A stretch of 31,815 bases of DNA, taken from assembly GCA_937880095.1 (NCBI GenBank), contig CALFLK010000009.1, positions 1 through 31,815 on the forward strand. Reading direction: 5' to 3'. Source of the DNA: an uncultured Faecalibacterium sp. (GTDB lineage Bacteria > Bacillota > Clostridia > Oscillospirales > Ruminococcaceae). The notes below the pieces were generated by a model that did not search any database, was not told the DNA's origin, and was given only the letters and a program-made list of their open reading frames with translations. The translations under genes and the position numbers were made by a program. Below, in pieces: positions 24,274 through 31,815 of this stretch. How positions within the stretch are numbered: position 1 is the stretch's first letter; every line of letters starts with the position of its first letter.

Positions 24274-26358
24274 TTATGATGAGAGATAAAAGTAAGGATT
24301 TAGTAGATGGGTATCTTTCTGATACTCAATATGCAGATGTGGGCCGGTGCTGATACCGGTATTGCCCACATACCCAACTAAGTCATTGGGGCCGATCGAC
24401 TGCCCGGAACTTACAAGAGCAGACTGCATATGTGCATACATTACGGAGGTGGATGGTTCCACTGTGCTGGTAACGATTACATAATTGCCGTAGTCATCAG
24501 AGTACCCTGTCGTAGCGACACCATACAGCACATTGTGGATGGGGGTACCTTCCGGCATAGCGATATCCAACCCTTTATGCTGACGCAGCTCTTGGTGGAT
24601 GGGATGCCATCGCCAGCCCCATCGGCTGGATATGCAAGATTTCCAGTCTGCATTAGGAAAAGGGTTTCCAAGTTCCTGCCGTAGTGTGGTTACACCTACT
24701 TCCAAGAGTGTTTGATACATATCCAGCTGGTCGGTATCTAACAACTCTGCGTGCGCAGAAATATAATCAGTCAAAGATTGAGAAGATACATAAATATTGC
24801 AAATAGTATAGGGAATCGGCGTCGGTTCTGGAGTAGGCTTTGGAGTAGGGCTAGGGGAAGGGGATGGCTTTGGCAGCGGTTTTGGGAATGGCTTGGGAAA
24901 AGGGGGTGGGAATGGGTCAGGGAAAGGCTTTGTGGGACGGTTCACCATCTGCCTTGCGGATGCAGGAGCGGGCTTGTAGACGGTTTGCACATCGGTTGTC
25001 ACGCTGTAAAGGGATTGATGCAAGGCGGTGACTTCTGACAGGACATTGCCGGCTTCATACTCTCCGTACTTGGCATTCAGATATGCTAAGAGGATGGGGA
25101 TATCTGTTTCGATGGTGATTTCTTCGCCGGTTTCCGTTCCGTTCAGAAAGAAATGATATTCATCGGCCACAATCTCTTGTGGCTTGCTGCGCACATCTGC
25201 GGTAAACTCAGCATCCAGTTTGGTGGCAGAGAGCCAGACTTCGGATAGTGTCTGGTCGTCTGCAATTAAACAGGTTGCGGGAGAAACCAACATACCGGAA
25301 AGAATAAAAACCAAAATAAACAGCAGAAACATAAAAGCCGCTCCTCCGCAAAACGCCATCCACAGCCCTCTTGCAGCGGCTTTCAAAGCTAATACCGGGT
25401 GTGCCAGGATGTGGACAATAGCAGATCCGGCTTGGTATGTCGTGCGGACGCCATAGGCTGCCCCATAGGCGGTGTTTTTTATTTGATTGGGCATATCTGA
25501 GGAAAAATCACCGCCTGACAGATGCAGGTCCTGAATCTGATCGGATGCGGTACGCAAGACATTCTTCGATCCGTTTTTCAGCATTCGAGTTGCACCACCG
25601 GAAGTATAGCGATATTTCAGCGGCCCATTGCTAGGAGAAAAATGCCCCAAAGTATATCGTGCAGTGGTGTGAAAGGCTTCTTTTGTGGACATTTTGGACA
25701 GCCGTACATCTTGATACAGTCGTTTACCAAACTGTACAGCGTGTACGGTATGCACAGTACCACTTGCTGCAAGCTCTGCGCCTTTCCGCATGGCGGTAAA
25801 ACCCATCCGACCTGCTTGTCCGGCGCTGGTGGATTCCAAATCCTCTTGATTTCTGGATAGCCCGCGCTCCACAATGCGCGCGCTGCGATGCTTGGTACCA
25901 CGTTTATGTGTGGCTGAAGCCCTTTTGGATGCACGCTGCTGCACGAAAGCACTGCTGCGAAATACCGCGTCACTGGATTTGGGCAGCTCCGTTGCTTTGT
26001 GGACAACTGCTTCCGACGCGAGATTTGCATGAACCTCACTGCCGGTGAAAAAGTCTTTGCTTGGAGTGGCTTTAACAGATGCTTCTGGAGCATTAGATAC
26101 CGTGTGGTACGAGAATGGTTCTGTACTTTGATGATTTTCATCACTTTTTGCTTCATTCACAGCATTATGCAATGTGCAGGTGTTCGATACGGTATGAAAT
26201 GATTCTTTGCTTTCCTTGCTGTCCTTATGGGGGACAATATCCTGTTTGGCAGACGTTGGAGAGATGGTCTGCGCCATATTTTGTCGGATATCTGCATCGG
26301 TCTGGATGGGACTATCAGTTTTTTTCTTTACGGTAAAAGGCTCTTGGGACGTTCTCAT
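24274..26358 (-). CDS. Membrane-anchored M23 peptidase of the conjugation system
   Basis: A 694-aa protein. A long charged cytosolic part (1 to about 330) is followed by one membrane helix (about 335-360), an external domain, a proline-rich spacer (about 475-517) and a LytM/M23 domain (about 565-694) with HKGLDIA (H594, D598), YAHMQ (H643) and GPHLHIEY (H674, H676). These are the zinc ligands and catalytic histidines, so the enzyme should be active and cut peptidoglycan cross-links to make room for the transfer channel, the job of VirB1-like hydrolases. The ATG overlaps the VirB4 stop (ATGA), so translation is coupled. The start of the helicase gene is 19 bp downstream. Confidence 0.9.
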   Translation of the reverse strand: MRTSQEPFTVKKKTDSPIQTDADIRQNMAQTISPTSAKQDIVPHKDSKESKESFHTVSNTCTLHNAVNEAKSDENHQSTEPFSYHTVSNAPEASVKATPSKDFFTGSEVHANLASEAVVHKATELPKSSDAVFRSSAFVQQRASKRASATHKRGTKHRSARIVERGLSRNQEDLESTSAGQAGRMGFTAMRKGAELAASGTVHTVHAVQFGKRLYQDVRLSKMSTKEAFHTTARYTLGHFSPSNGPLKYRYTSGGATRMLKNGSKNVLRTASDQIQDLHLSGGDFSSDMPNQIKNTAYGAAYGVRTTYQAGSAIVHILAHPVLALKAAARGLWMAFCGGAAFMFLLFILVFILSGMLVSPATCLIADDQTLSEVWLSATKLDAEFTADVRSKPQEIVADEYHFFLNGTETGEEITIETDIPILLAYLNAKYGEYEAGNVLSEVTALHQSLYSVTTDVQTVYKPAPASARQMVNRPTKPFPDPFPPPFPKPFPKPLPKPSPSPSPTPKPTPEPTPIPYTICNIYVSSQSLTDYISAHAELLDTDQLDMYQTLLEVGVTTLRQELGNPFPNADWKSCISSRWGWRWHPIHQELRQHKGLDIAMPEGTPIHNVLYGVATTGYSDDYGNYVIVTSTVEPSTSVMYAHMQSALVSSGQSIGPNDLVGYVGNTGISTGPHLHIEYQKDTHLLNPYFYLSS

Positions 26359-28838
26359 GTGAGGTCACCACCAGTTTTTTGTCCGGGATCCGTGTTGATG
26401 AGTGCATAGAGCTTGGTGTCGGTCGGAATAGTGTCATCGAACGGCACAACGACCGTACTGGCTTTCAGCAGGCCACAGGCAATATCTGCATCGGTTACAG
26501 CAGCAAGCTCTTCGTCACTGAGGTTATAGAGCCGACCCAGATGTTCTCGGTCATTGGCGTGCTGGTTGAGCAGCTTTACATACTGGCAATCGCCCAGCAT
26601 ACGGCGGCCATTATCGGTTGCCAGCAGCGTTTCGATGTGCTGCGTGATACTTGTGATAATGCCCCCCCATTTACGGACGATGCCGCTCCAAGAAAAGAAA
26701 TATTCAGAGCAGTAATCATTGAGGAACAGCAACTGGATTTCATCAATAAAGACCCAAGTGCGTTTGCCTAGTGCTCGGTTGCGTGTCATGCGGTTACTGA
26801 TCTGATCCAGCACGACCATCATGCCAGGAGTCATCAGCTGGCGTCCGATACCCTGAAGGCTGTAAACAACAAAGCGGCTGTTGGGATCGATCGTAGACTG
26901 GTGTGCAAAGATATCCAATGTGCCATCGACATAGATACCCAGATTCTGTATCAATTCGGATGCAGCCGGTCCTAACTTCTTCAGATTCTCGTAGAAATCG
27001 ACCAAGGTCGGCATTTGTTCGCGTGAGGTATGCGCAAAATAGTTCGCATAGGTTGCTTTTGCCGCTTTGTCGATCAGTGTCTTTTGTCCGGCCGTAATAC
27101 CGTTATCAGAAATCAAATCGCAGAACGACATCAGGAATTGGCTTTTTACGATCAGAGGATCTTTGCCATCGTTATAGTCGATGTTGATATCCATAGGATT
27201 CAAAAAGTCGCCGCTGCCGGCAGATACATGGAAGAGCGTGCCATCCAGTGCATCTGCAATCCGACCATATTCGCCGTCCGGGTCCAGAACAATTACGTCG
27301 TCATCCGGATAGTTGATTAAGATGGACAGGATTTGCTTTTTTACAGTCATGGACTTACCACTGCCGGTTACACCGGAAACCAGTCCGTTGCCGGCTGCCA
27401 GCAGCTTACGGTCGCACAAGATCAGGTTTTTGCTGTGCTGATTCACACCTTCATAGCAGCCACTGGGCTGGAACAATTCTTGTGTCGTGAATGGCATGAA
27501 AATGGCAGTGTTGGAAGTAGTCAGCGTTCGGGTCAGTTCAATATGTTTTTTTCCTAAGGGCAGAATACTGTTCAAAGCGTCTTGCTGCTGAAACTCCAAA
27601 GAATCCATGCGGCAGGTGCGTTCTTGTGCAGTGGCATAAATCTGTTTGATCTGTTCGTCCAGCTTTTCATTGGTGTCTGCGTAAGTGTAGACCAACAGGG
27701 TAGTACGGAACAATCTTTGATTTCGATTTTGCAGTTTATCCAAAAGCTGTTCAGCTTCATCAATCTGTCCGCGTAGTTCAAAACGAACCCCCAGCTCGGA
27801 AGGGATTCCCTGTTTGGCGGCTTGTTTTGCTGCGTCACCGGCTTCCTGATTCATAAAAGCCAATTTCGTTTTGATCAACTCCACGGCTTCGTGCTGCGGG
27901 ATTGCATCCACATGTAAAGAAAGAACCGTGTTGATCTCCAGCTTGGATAGACGCGCAAGAAAATCGTCTGCCAATTCAGGGGCGATATCCCGTAGGTATA
28001 CAACCTTGCCCACTTTACCACCAAAAGAAAAACGATCATTATAGATAGCGGCACTGTCATCATGCTGCGGCCGGAAGTTAAAGCTGGAGGGGCAAACGAA
28101 ATCCTTTGTGGTAAGCGTTTTCTCGGTGAGTAGCCAGCGATACTCGAAATTCATACGCACATCCGGCTGGAGCAGCTGCTGTATAACGCGTAACCGCTGA
28201 ATACCATTTTGCAGCTCGGACGGGCTGCGCAGACCTTTTAACTTCAGCCGGATACTGGATTCAACAGGGGAGAGTAAGCGCCTGGCTTCATTTTGATTGT
28301 CTGCGTGCACGGATAATACCAGATATTTGTTTCGTACCAAGCCGTTTTGTCCTTTCACGGCCTGATTGTAAATAATTTGATTTAACTCATTGCGATAAGG
28401 CTCCAGAACTTCGCTGGACTTCGGCATGAAAACCTGTTGTTGGAAGTCCTCCATGTCCAGCCGCTGCGTAGTCAGGCAAAGCTGAAAATGAACGTCTGGA
28501 CTGAGGGTGTTGAGCAACTCGCAATAACGGCTGAAGGTATTGATTTGGTCAGATTCTCGTGCCAGCTGATAGTTGATATCGTCGAACTTGATGGCAATGG
28601 AATACAGACCAGGTTCAATTTCGCAGAGGCCATCTTCATACATTGCATTGTAGCGGATGCAGTCAGATGCGTTTTTGGGCACGCGCTGTGCGACGGTTTT
28701 CTGCGCAAAGCTGTCGTTCTGTTTTTTTGATTTCTTTTTTTGCTGCTGCAGAAACTTTGCGCGCTGTTTTTGCTCCGTTATGCGCAGCTGGTGCTGTGCT
28801 GCACTCTCTGCATTTTTCTTTTTTTGAAGCATGAACAT
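26355..28838 (-). CDS. virB4: VirB4-family conjugation ATPase
   Basis: An 827-aa protein. The VirB4 N-terminal domain begins near residue 50 (KNASDCIRYNAMYEDGLCEI). Walker A is GVTGSGKS (489-496), VLDPDGEYG follows at about 517-525, and Walker B is WVFIDEIQ (695-702). All ATPase residues are intact. It powers pilus or channel assembly at the inner membrane. AAGGAG seven bases before the ATG sets the start, although this places the first 58 residues over the end of the PrgI gene in another frame. An internal Met at residue 66 lies beyond the PrgI stop but would cut the conserved N-terminus. Confidence 0.95.
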   Translation of the reverse strand: MFMLQKKKNAESAAQHQLRITEQKQRAKFLQQQKKKSKKQNDSFAQKTVAQRVPKNASDCIRYNAMYEDGLCEIEPGLYSIAIKFDDINYQLARESDQINTFSRYCELLNTLSPDVHFQLCLTTQRLDMEDFQQQVFMPKSSEVLEPYRNELNQIIYNQAVKGQNGLVRNKYLVLSVHADNQNEARRLLSPVESSIRLKLKGLRSPSELQNGIQRLRVIQQLLQPDVRMNFEYRWLLTEKTLTTKDFVCPSSFNFRPQHDDSAAIYNDRFSFGGKVGKVVYLRDIAPELADDFLARLSKLEINTVLSLHVDAIPQHEAVELIKTKLAFMNQEAGDAAKQAAKQGIPSELGVRFELRGQIDEAEQLLDKLQNRNQRLFRTTLLVYTYADTNEKLDEQIKQIYATAQERTCRMDSLEFQQQDALNSILPLGKKHIELTRTLTTSNTAIFMPFTTQELFQPSGCYEGVNQHSKNLILCDRKLLAAGNGLVSGVTGSGKSMTVKKQILSILINYPDDDVIVLDPDGEYGRIADALDGTLFHVSAGSGDFLNPMDINIDYNDGKDPLIVKSQFLMSFCDLISDNGITAGQKTLIDKAAKATYANYFAHTSREQMPTLVDFYENLKKLGPAASELIQNLGIYVDGTLDIFAHQSTIDPNSRFVVYSLQGIGRQLMTPGMMVVLDQISNRMTRNRALGKRTWVFIDEIQLLFLNDYCSEYFFSWSGIVRKWGGIITSITQHIETLLATDNGRRMLGDCQYVKLLNQHANDREHLGRLYNLSDEELAAVTDADIACGLLKASTVVVPFDDTIPTDTKLYALINTDPGQKTGGDLT

Positions 28839-29151
28839 GTTCGATCTCCTTGTTTTCTTGAATCGGAAGCTGCTGTTTATCTATCTGCCAGTGCAGCCAG
28901 ATCCGTGCATATTTTTCAAAGGGCAATTCTTTGGGGCGAAGCCAACCTACAGCCAGAAAAGGACTGCAAGCGATCATTACAATATAGCCTAAGTAATCGG
29001 TACTCAGGTGAAATATGAAAATCCAAATAGCGGATAAGCCAGCGGAAAGGCATAGGGCAAATCCAAGGCAAATCAGCTGTCGAATTGACAGGCCAAGAAA
29101 GAATTTTTCGCGATAGCTGGTAATCTCGGCATTTACAGGCGTTGAAATCAT
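28663..29151 (-). CDS. PrgI-family conjugation membrane protein
   Basis: 162 aa. MISTPVNAEITSYREKFFLG and LSIRQLICLGFA open a PrgI domain; two membrane helices lie at about 26-50 and 52-70, then LRPKELPFEKYARIWLHWQI. These proteins play the part of VirB3 beside VirB4 in Gram-positive type IV systems. The C-terminal 60 residues are a basic tail (KKEIKKTERQL...) that lies over the VirB4 start by 176 bp. Usual family members are shorter, so the tail may be an addition produced by that overlap. Confidence 0.85.
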   Translation of the reverse strand: MISTPVNAEITSYREKFFLGLSIRQLICLGFALCLSAGLSAIWIFIFHLSTDYLGYIVMIACSPFLAVGWLRPKELPFEKYARIWLHWQIDKQQLPIQENKEIEHVHASKKEKCRECSTAPAAHNGAKTARKVSAAAKKEIKKTERQLCAENRRTARAQKRI

Positions 29152-29165
29152 AGTTTATCCCTCCC

Positions 29166-29990
29166 TTACATGGCATTGAAATAACTGCGCGCCCATCTGC
29201 CGCAGGTAAATACGGCAAAAAAGATGACGACAGAAGCGGTAGCCAACCCCCATGCCGCGGCAACGAGTGATTCTGTATTGGGTGAGAAAACAGATGCAGT
29301 CAAAGCAGAAGAGAAACCTACTACGATATAAATCAGAGCGCCTTGTAGGCCAACTGCTGCGACGTTCTTGCAATAATTTACGGCGATGTTATGCAGCTCA
29401 TGACTGCAGAAGGTTGATAGTGGCAATGGTGCAATCGCCATCATTACATACAGCTCAACGAATCGGGCAACGACAATGGCGGAAAGCAAGGTTTTTACGA
29501 GCCAAATGATAGCGTAGGGAATCCATAAAATCATTTGGGTTTGTAATCGAGATAAAAAGTCGGTAGGCACGGTTGCAGCCAGTGCATCGATGTCTAGTTG
29601 TGCATCAATGTATCCAGTGCCAATGAAACTGGAGATTCCAGCAGTAATGTTCTGAAAAATTTCAATGATGCCGGAGACAAGAAATAGGGAATTGTCAACA
29701 GCCCATTTGCATAAAAGTACTTTCACAAACATTAACCCTACTTGCTGTAATACTACTTGCTGACTTCCACCCATAGAAGAGAGGCGCTGACCCAAGTGGT
29801 AAAGCTCAAGCATTAAGAAGAGTGTAAGGATTGTATATGCAACAGGCTTTATAACGACCTCACTGATACCATTTGCGTAGGCAGCCAATGCTGGATTCCA
29901 TGTTTCAGGGGAACTTAACAAACCAGTGTTATCACCCAAAGTGGCTACCATCTGATTGATTTGTGTTAAAAGATTTATGATACCATTCAT
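29166..29990 (-). CDS. VirB6/TrbL-like conjugation membrane protein
   Basis: 274 aa from the ATG at 29990, which has GGAGG six bases upstream. Five to six hydrophobic helices are visible: near VIKPVAYTILTLFLMLELY, NSLFLVSGIIEIFQN, ILWIPYAIIWLVKTLLSAIVV, GLQGALIYIVVGFSS and AAWGLATASVVIFFAVF. It has no catalytic motif. The size, multi-TM layout and position between Maff2 and PrgI fit the polytopic channel component of clostridial ICEs. It ends 14 bp before the PrgI ATG. A hairpin at 30026-30045 stands between it and the Maff2 gene. Confidence 0.8.
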   Translation of the reverse strand: MNGIINLLTQINQMVATLGDNTGLLSSPETWNPALAAYANGISEVVIKPVAYTILTLFLMLELYHLGQRLSSMGGSQQVVLQQVGLMFVKVLLCKWAVDNSLFLVSGIIEIFQNITAGISSFIGTGYIDAQLDIDALAATVPTDFLSRLQTQMILWIPYAIIWLVKTLLSAIVVARFVELYVMMAIAPLPLSTFCSHELHNIAVNYCKNVAAVGLQGALIYIVVGFSSALTASVFSPNTESLVAAAWGLATASVVIFFAVFTCGRWARSYFNAM

Positions 29991-30025
29991 AATACCTCCA
30001 TGGAAAAGCATTAAAGAAAAAGAAG

Positions 30026-30045
30026 GGTGCGATACCTATCGCACC
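30026..30045 (-). terminator. Attenuator-like hairpin between Maff2 and VirB6 genes
   Basis: A perfect 9-bp stem, GGTGCGATA and TATCGCACC, with a two-base loop; on the minus strand it is followed by CTTCTTTTTC. It probably stops part of the transcripts after the small membrane gene, giving more of that protein than of the channel proteins. Confidence 0.65.
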
Positions 30046-30062
30046 ACTCCTTTCAGGATGGG

Positions 30063-30269
30063 TTACGCAACGGACAACAGCATTTGCGCAGCAGCGATAA
30101 TCAGCACGCCGCCGATAAACTGAAAGACGCCACCGGAAATAGCGGGACCGTTATGATCTTTCAGGTTTGTACCAATCGCAATGACACCAAATACAGCCAG
30201 AACGCCACCGCCAATAGTGGCAGCCTGCTTCAGCAAGTTCAGACCAGTGGTCAACAGTTCAGAATTCAT
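30063..30269 (-). CDS. Maff2-family small membrane protein
   Basis: 68 aa from the ATG at 30269, with GGAGG eight bases before it. Two membrane helices (AATIGGGVLAVFGVIAIGTNL and VFQFIGGVLIIAAAQMLL) flank a short loop DHNGPAISGG. This is the layout of Maff2 proteins in clostridial conjugative elements, which hold the position of a VirB2-like pilin. It lies 18 bp after VirD4 and just before an attenuator-like hairpin. Confidence 0.85.
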   Translation of the reverse strand: MNSELLTTGLNLLKQAATIGGGVLAVFGVIAIGTNLKDHNGPAISGGVFQFIGGVLIIAAAQMLLSVA

Positions 30270-30287
30270 AATAAGTACCTCCAAAAT

Positions 30288-31541
30288 TTAAATGTTGTTG
30301 AGTTCCCGGCAGTCGGAAACATCGGATAAAAAATTAACCGCTGCGAACGTGTCGCGGCGGTTAATATCAAAAGAATTTGCAGGGTCTGCATCAGAGAGCA
30401 GCCCATAGTTAGGATGTCGTTCCAAATCATATTTACGGCTGTTGAAGGGTGGCAGGCCGGTAATGAACAGTAGACAGAACCGGCGTGGCATACATTGGAT
30501 TTCGGCCGGGGTCATCAGATCACGGCCCAACGATTGATAGGATTTGGAAAAAGAACCTTGCGAACCATGGCTCTCGCTGGTATTCATTACTTCAATGGTT
30601 TTCTTACCAAGTAGTTTTGAGAAAAACTCCAGATTGTCCATGGTTTTAGAGCCACCCAAAAATAATAGTGAATCACAGTTGTCGACAATCGTTGCCCAAT
30701 CATCCTTGTACTGGCTCTTGAGCTGACCGATGGATTGAATAATGACGACAGCTGAAATTTCACGGCTGCGAATTGTTGTCAGAAGAATCTCAAAATCAGG
30801 GATTTTTCCGATGTTTGCAAATTCGTCCATGATCAGCTGGCAATGACGAGGCAGTCGATTACCAGGGGAACTATCAGCAGCGCGAATCAAAATATCGAAC
30901 AACTGCTGATACAAAACTGCAGCAATGAAGTTGTATGCCTTGGTGGTATCGGGAGTAATAATGAACAGCGCGATTTTTTCATCTTTTGCAAAGTCATCCA
31001 GTGCTAGAGTATCAGTAGCCATAAGATTTCGCACAGATGGGATGTTGAAAGAAGTGGTTCGCATACCCAAAGACACGTTAATACTTTCTGCGGTTTTAGC
31101 GGCTGCCATCTTATAAATGTCATATTGTTTGACAGCAAAGCAGTCAGGCTTTTCCGCTCGCAGGTTTTCAAAGAGGATATCCAGAGGGCTGACATAATCA
31201 GGGACACTCTCCTTAACTTTAACAAGACGAAAAATATCCATGACGCTATTTAGATTTTGCTCCTCTGGACGCAGTTCAAAAAGGACATAGGCGATGATAG
31301 CTTCTATCAAACCCGTCATACCTTCTTCCCAAATAGGGCCAGATGAATCGACTTGTTTTGGGTCTTTTTTCAGATTGGTGATAATGTTGTTGCTGAGCTT
31401 GACAATGTCATCTTCGGTATGAATGTAAGCAAACGGATTGTAGTGATCGCTTTGTTCCATATTGACCAAATCCAGAACTTTGATTTTGTAACCGTTAGAT
31501 GCCAAAGCATAACCGCATTCCTTTAGCAACGATCCTTTCGG
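30288..31541 (-). CDS. virD4: VirD4/TraG coupling protein, N-terminally truncated
   Basis: The frame begins PKGSLLKECGYAL and runs KVLDLVN, NPFAYIHTEDDIV and IMDEFANIGKIP (Walker B) to the usual C-terminal ATPase part (GLPPFNSRKYDL). Coupling proteins start with about 150-200 more residues holding two membrane helices and Walker A; here they are missing. The reading frame fades into unrelated sequence (DIPFIYLDKTL) and a TGA within about 60 bp, and a tnpW gene follows. A TTG at 31529 could start a short product, but without Walker A it cannot pump DNA. The N-terminal half may lie beyond an inserted element on the right. Confidence 0.8.
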   Translation of the reverse strand, partial: PKGSLLKECGYALASNGYKIKVLDLVNMEQSDHYNPFAYIHTEDDIVKLSNNIITNLKKDPKQVDSSGPIWEEGMTGLIEAIIAYVLFELRPEEQNLNSVMDIFRLVKVKESVPDYVSPLDILFENLRAEKPDCFAVKQYDIYKMAAAKTAESINVSLGMRTTSFNIPSVRNLMATDTLALDDFAKDEKIALFIITPDTTKAYNFIAAVLYQQLFDILIRAADSSPGNRLPRHCQLIMDEFANIGKIPDFEILLTTIRSREISAVVIIQSIGQLKSQYKDDWATIVDNCDSLLFLGGSKTMDNLEFFSKLLGKKTIEVMNTSESHGSQGSFSKSYQSLGRDLMTPAEIQCMPRRFCLLFITGLPPFNSRKYDLERHPNYGLLSDADPANSFDINRRDTFAAVNFLSDVSDCRELNNI

Positions 31542-31589
31542 GAGTGTTTTGTCAAGATAAATAAAGGGAATATCTCACCGAGTTTTGCA
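31542..31589. other. Junction between the virD4 remnant and the tnpW-bearing element
   Basis: Homology to VirD4 stops at the PKG codons (31541), and the tnpW stop codon is at 31590-31592. The exact end of the inserted element lies within these 48 bases; no clear terminal repeat is visible without the other end. Confidence 0.5.
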
Positions 31590-31769
31590 TCAAAAATTCG
31601 ATGATTTCACATCGTCCTTCATCAGCCGCTTCATTTTGTCCTCCAGCGTGTCCTTTGCGGTCTGGCTGAAATGAACGCCCACCATATAGGTGGTCTTGCC
31701 CAGCTTCATGCTGAATGTTCCTGCCGGACTTGTCTGTGCTGCTTTCGTTTTGGCTGCTGTCTGTTCCAT
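31590..31769 (-). CDS. tnpW: TnpW-like transposon protein
   Basis: 59 aa from the ATG at 31769, with GGAGG eight bases upstream. MKLGKTTYMVGVHFSQTAKD and TLEDKMKRLMKDD match the core of TnpW proteins, which accompany large serine recombinase transposons of the Tn4451 kind. Its role in them is unknown. It lies next to the broken VirD4 gene and points towards it, so it is probably the edge gene of a second element whose recombinase is outside the window. Confidence 0.8.
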   Translation of the reverse strand: MEQTAAKTKAAQTSPAGTFSMKLGKTTYMVGVHFSQTAKDTLEDKMKRLMKDDVKSSNF

Positions 31770-31815
31770 GTGCGACACCTCCTGTAAAAAAGCCCGACAA
31801 AGGAAAGGCTGACAA

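Larger units (their letters stand above)
4658..31815. mobile_element. Integrative and conjugative element (partial, right end not in window)
   Basis: The left boundary is the tRNA-Gly 3' fragment. Rightwards come cargo genes, then a minus-strand set of relaxase, MobC, oriT-like repeats, helicase-methyltransferase, M23 peptidase, VirB4, PrgI, VirB6-like, Maff2 and VirD4 genes. This gene order matches Firmicutes CTn-type conjugative elements. No integrase or second att site is present, so the element continues beyond 31815. VirD4 is interrupted, so self-transfer may be impaired. Confidence 0.85.

Noticed and set aside
31552..31815. An 87-aa frame overlapping tnpW
   Set aside because: The tnpW frame has the GGAGG site and conserved residues; this one has a low-quality composition.

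Overview
The window looks like a gut Clostridia chromosome, probably Oscillospiraceae-like: low-GC Firmicutes ribosome binding sites, sigma-A promoters, and a sortase-type surface protein. This placement is inferred from gene style, not from a marker gene. It holds a short chromosomal flank (1 to about 4657) and most of an integrative and conjugative element (ICE, about 4658 to beyond 31815).

Chromosomal flank. This contains the end of a PEPTAT-repeat wall protein, about 1.1 kb of AT-rich non-coding DNA, and a two-gene operon: a fused nucleotidyltransferase-aminotransferase followed by a DUF1015 protein. A hairpin then leads into a 55-base 3' fragment of tRNA-Gly(CCC) on the minus strand. The fragment has CCA, acceptor 3' strand, T arm and anticodon arm, but no D loop and no 5' acceptor strand. 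That is the usual mark of a tRNA-targeting integration end, so I take it as the left att site. No integrase is in the window, so it should lie to the right.

Left cargo (4713-8912). This contains a candidate small RNA with consensus promoter and terminator; a three-TM protein with a TOPRIM/OLD-like acidic domain; a deleted IS3 remnant; a HEPN-like RxxxxH protein; a frameshifted small membrane gene; and a candidate type III toxin-antitoxin locus. In that locus a strong promoter, a roughly 160-nt structured RNA with weak 46-51 nt repeats and a terminator precede a ToxN/AbiQ-like gene.

ICE core, all on the minus strand. Right to left, the transfer genes are VirD4/TraG (disrupted), a Maff2 small membrane protein, VirB6-like, PrgI, VirB4, an M23 peptidase, a 2530-aa ArdC-like/methyltransferase/helicase protein and a 74-aa protein. 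Then come the oriT-like inverted repeats with MobC, a three-gene HipA-like kinase operon with its own promoter and palindrome, a MobP-type relaxase, an AbrB-zinc protein, a divergent Fur regulator and a two-winged-helix candidate replication initiator. MobC and relaxase should nick oriT, VirD4 and VirB4 should drive DNA export through VirB6/PrgI/Maff2, and the M23 enzyme should open the wall.

Most interesting points: the candidate type III toxin-antitoxin unit; a TnpV gene with its own Shine-Dalgarno nested out of frame inside the helicase gene; virD4 cut at its PKG motif beside a tnpW gene, suggesting a second element inside the ICE; and the unassigned small RNA at the ICE edge.
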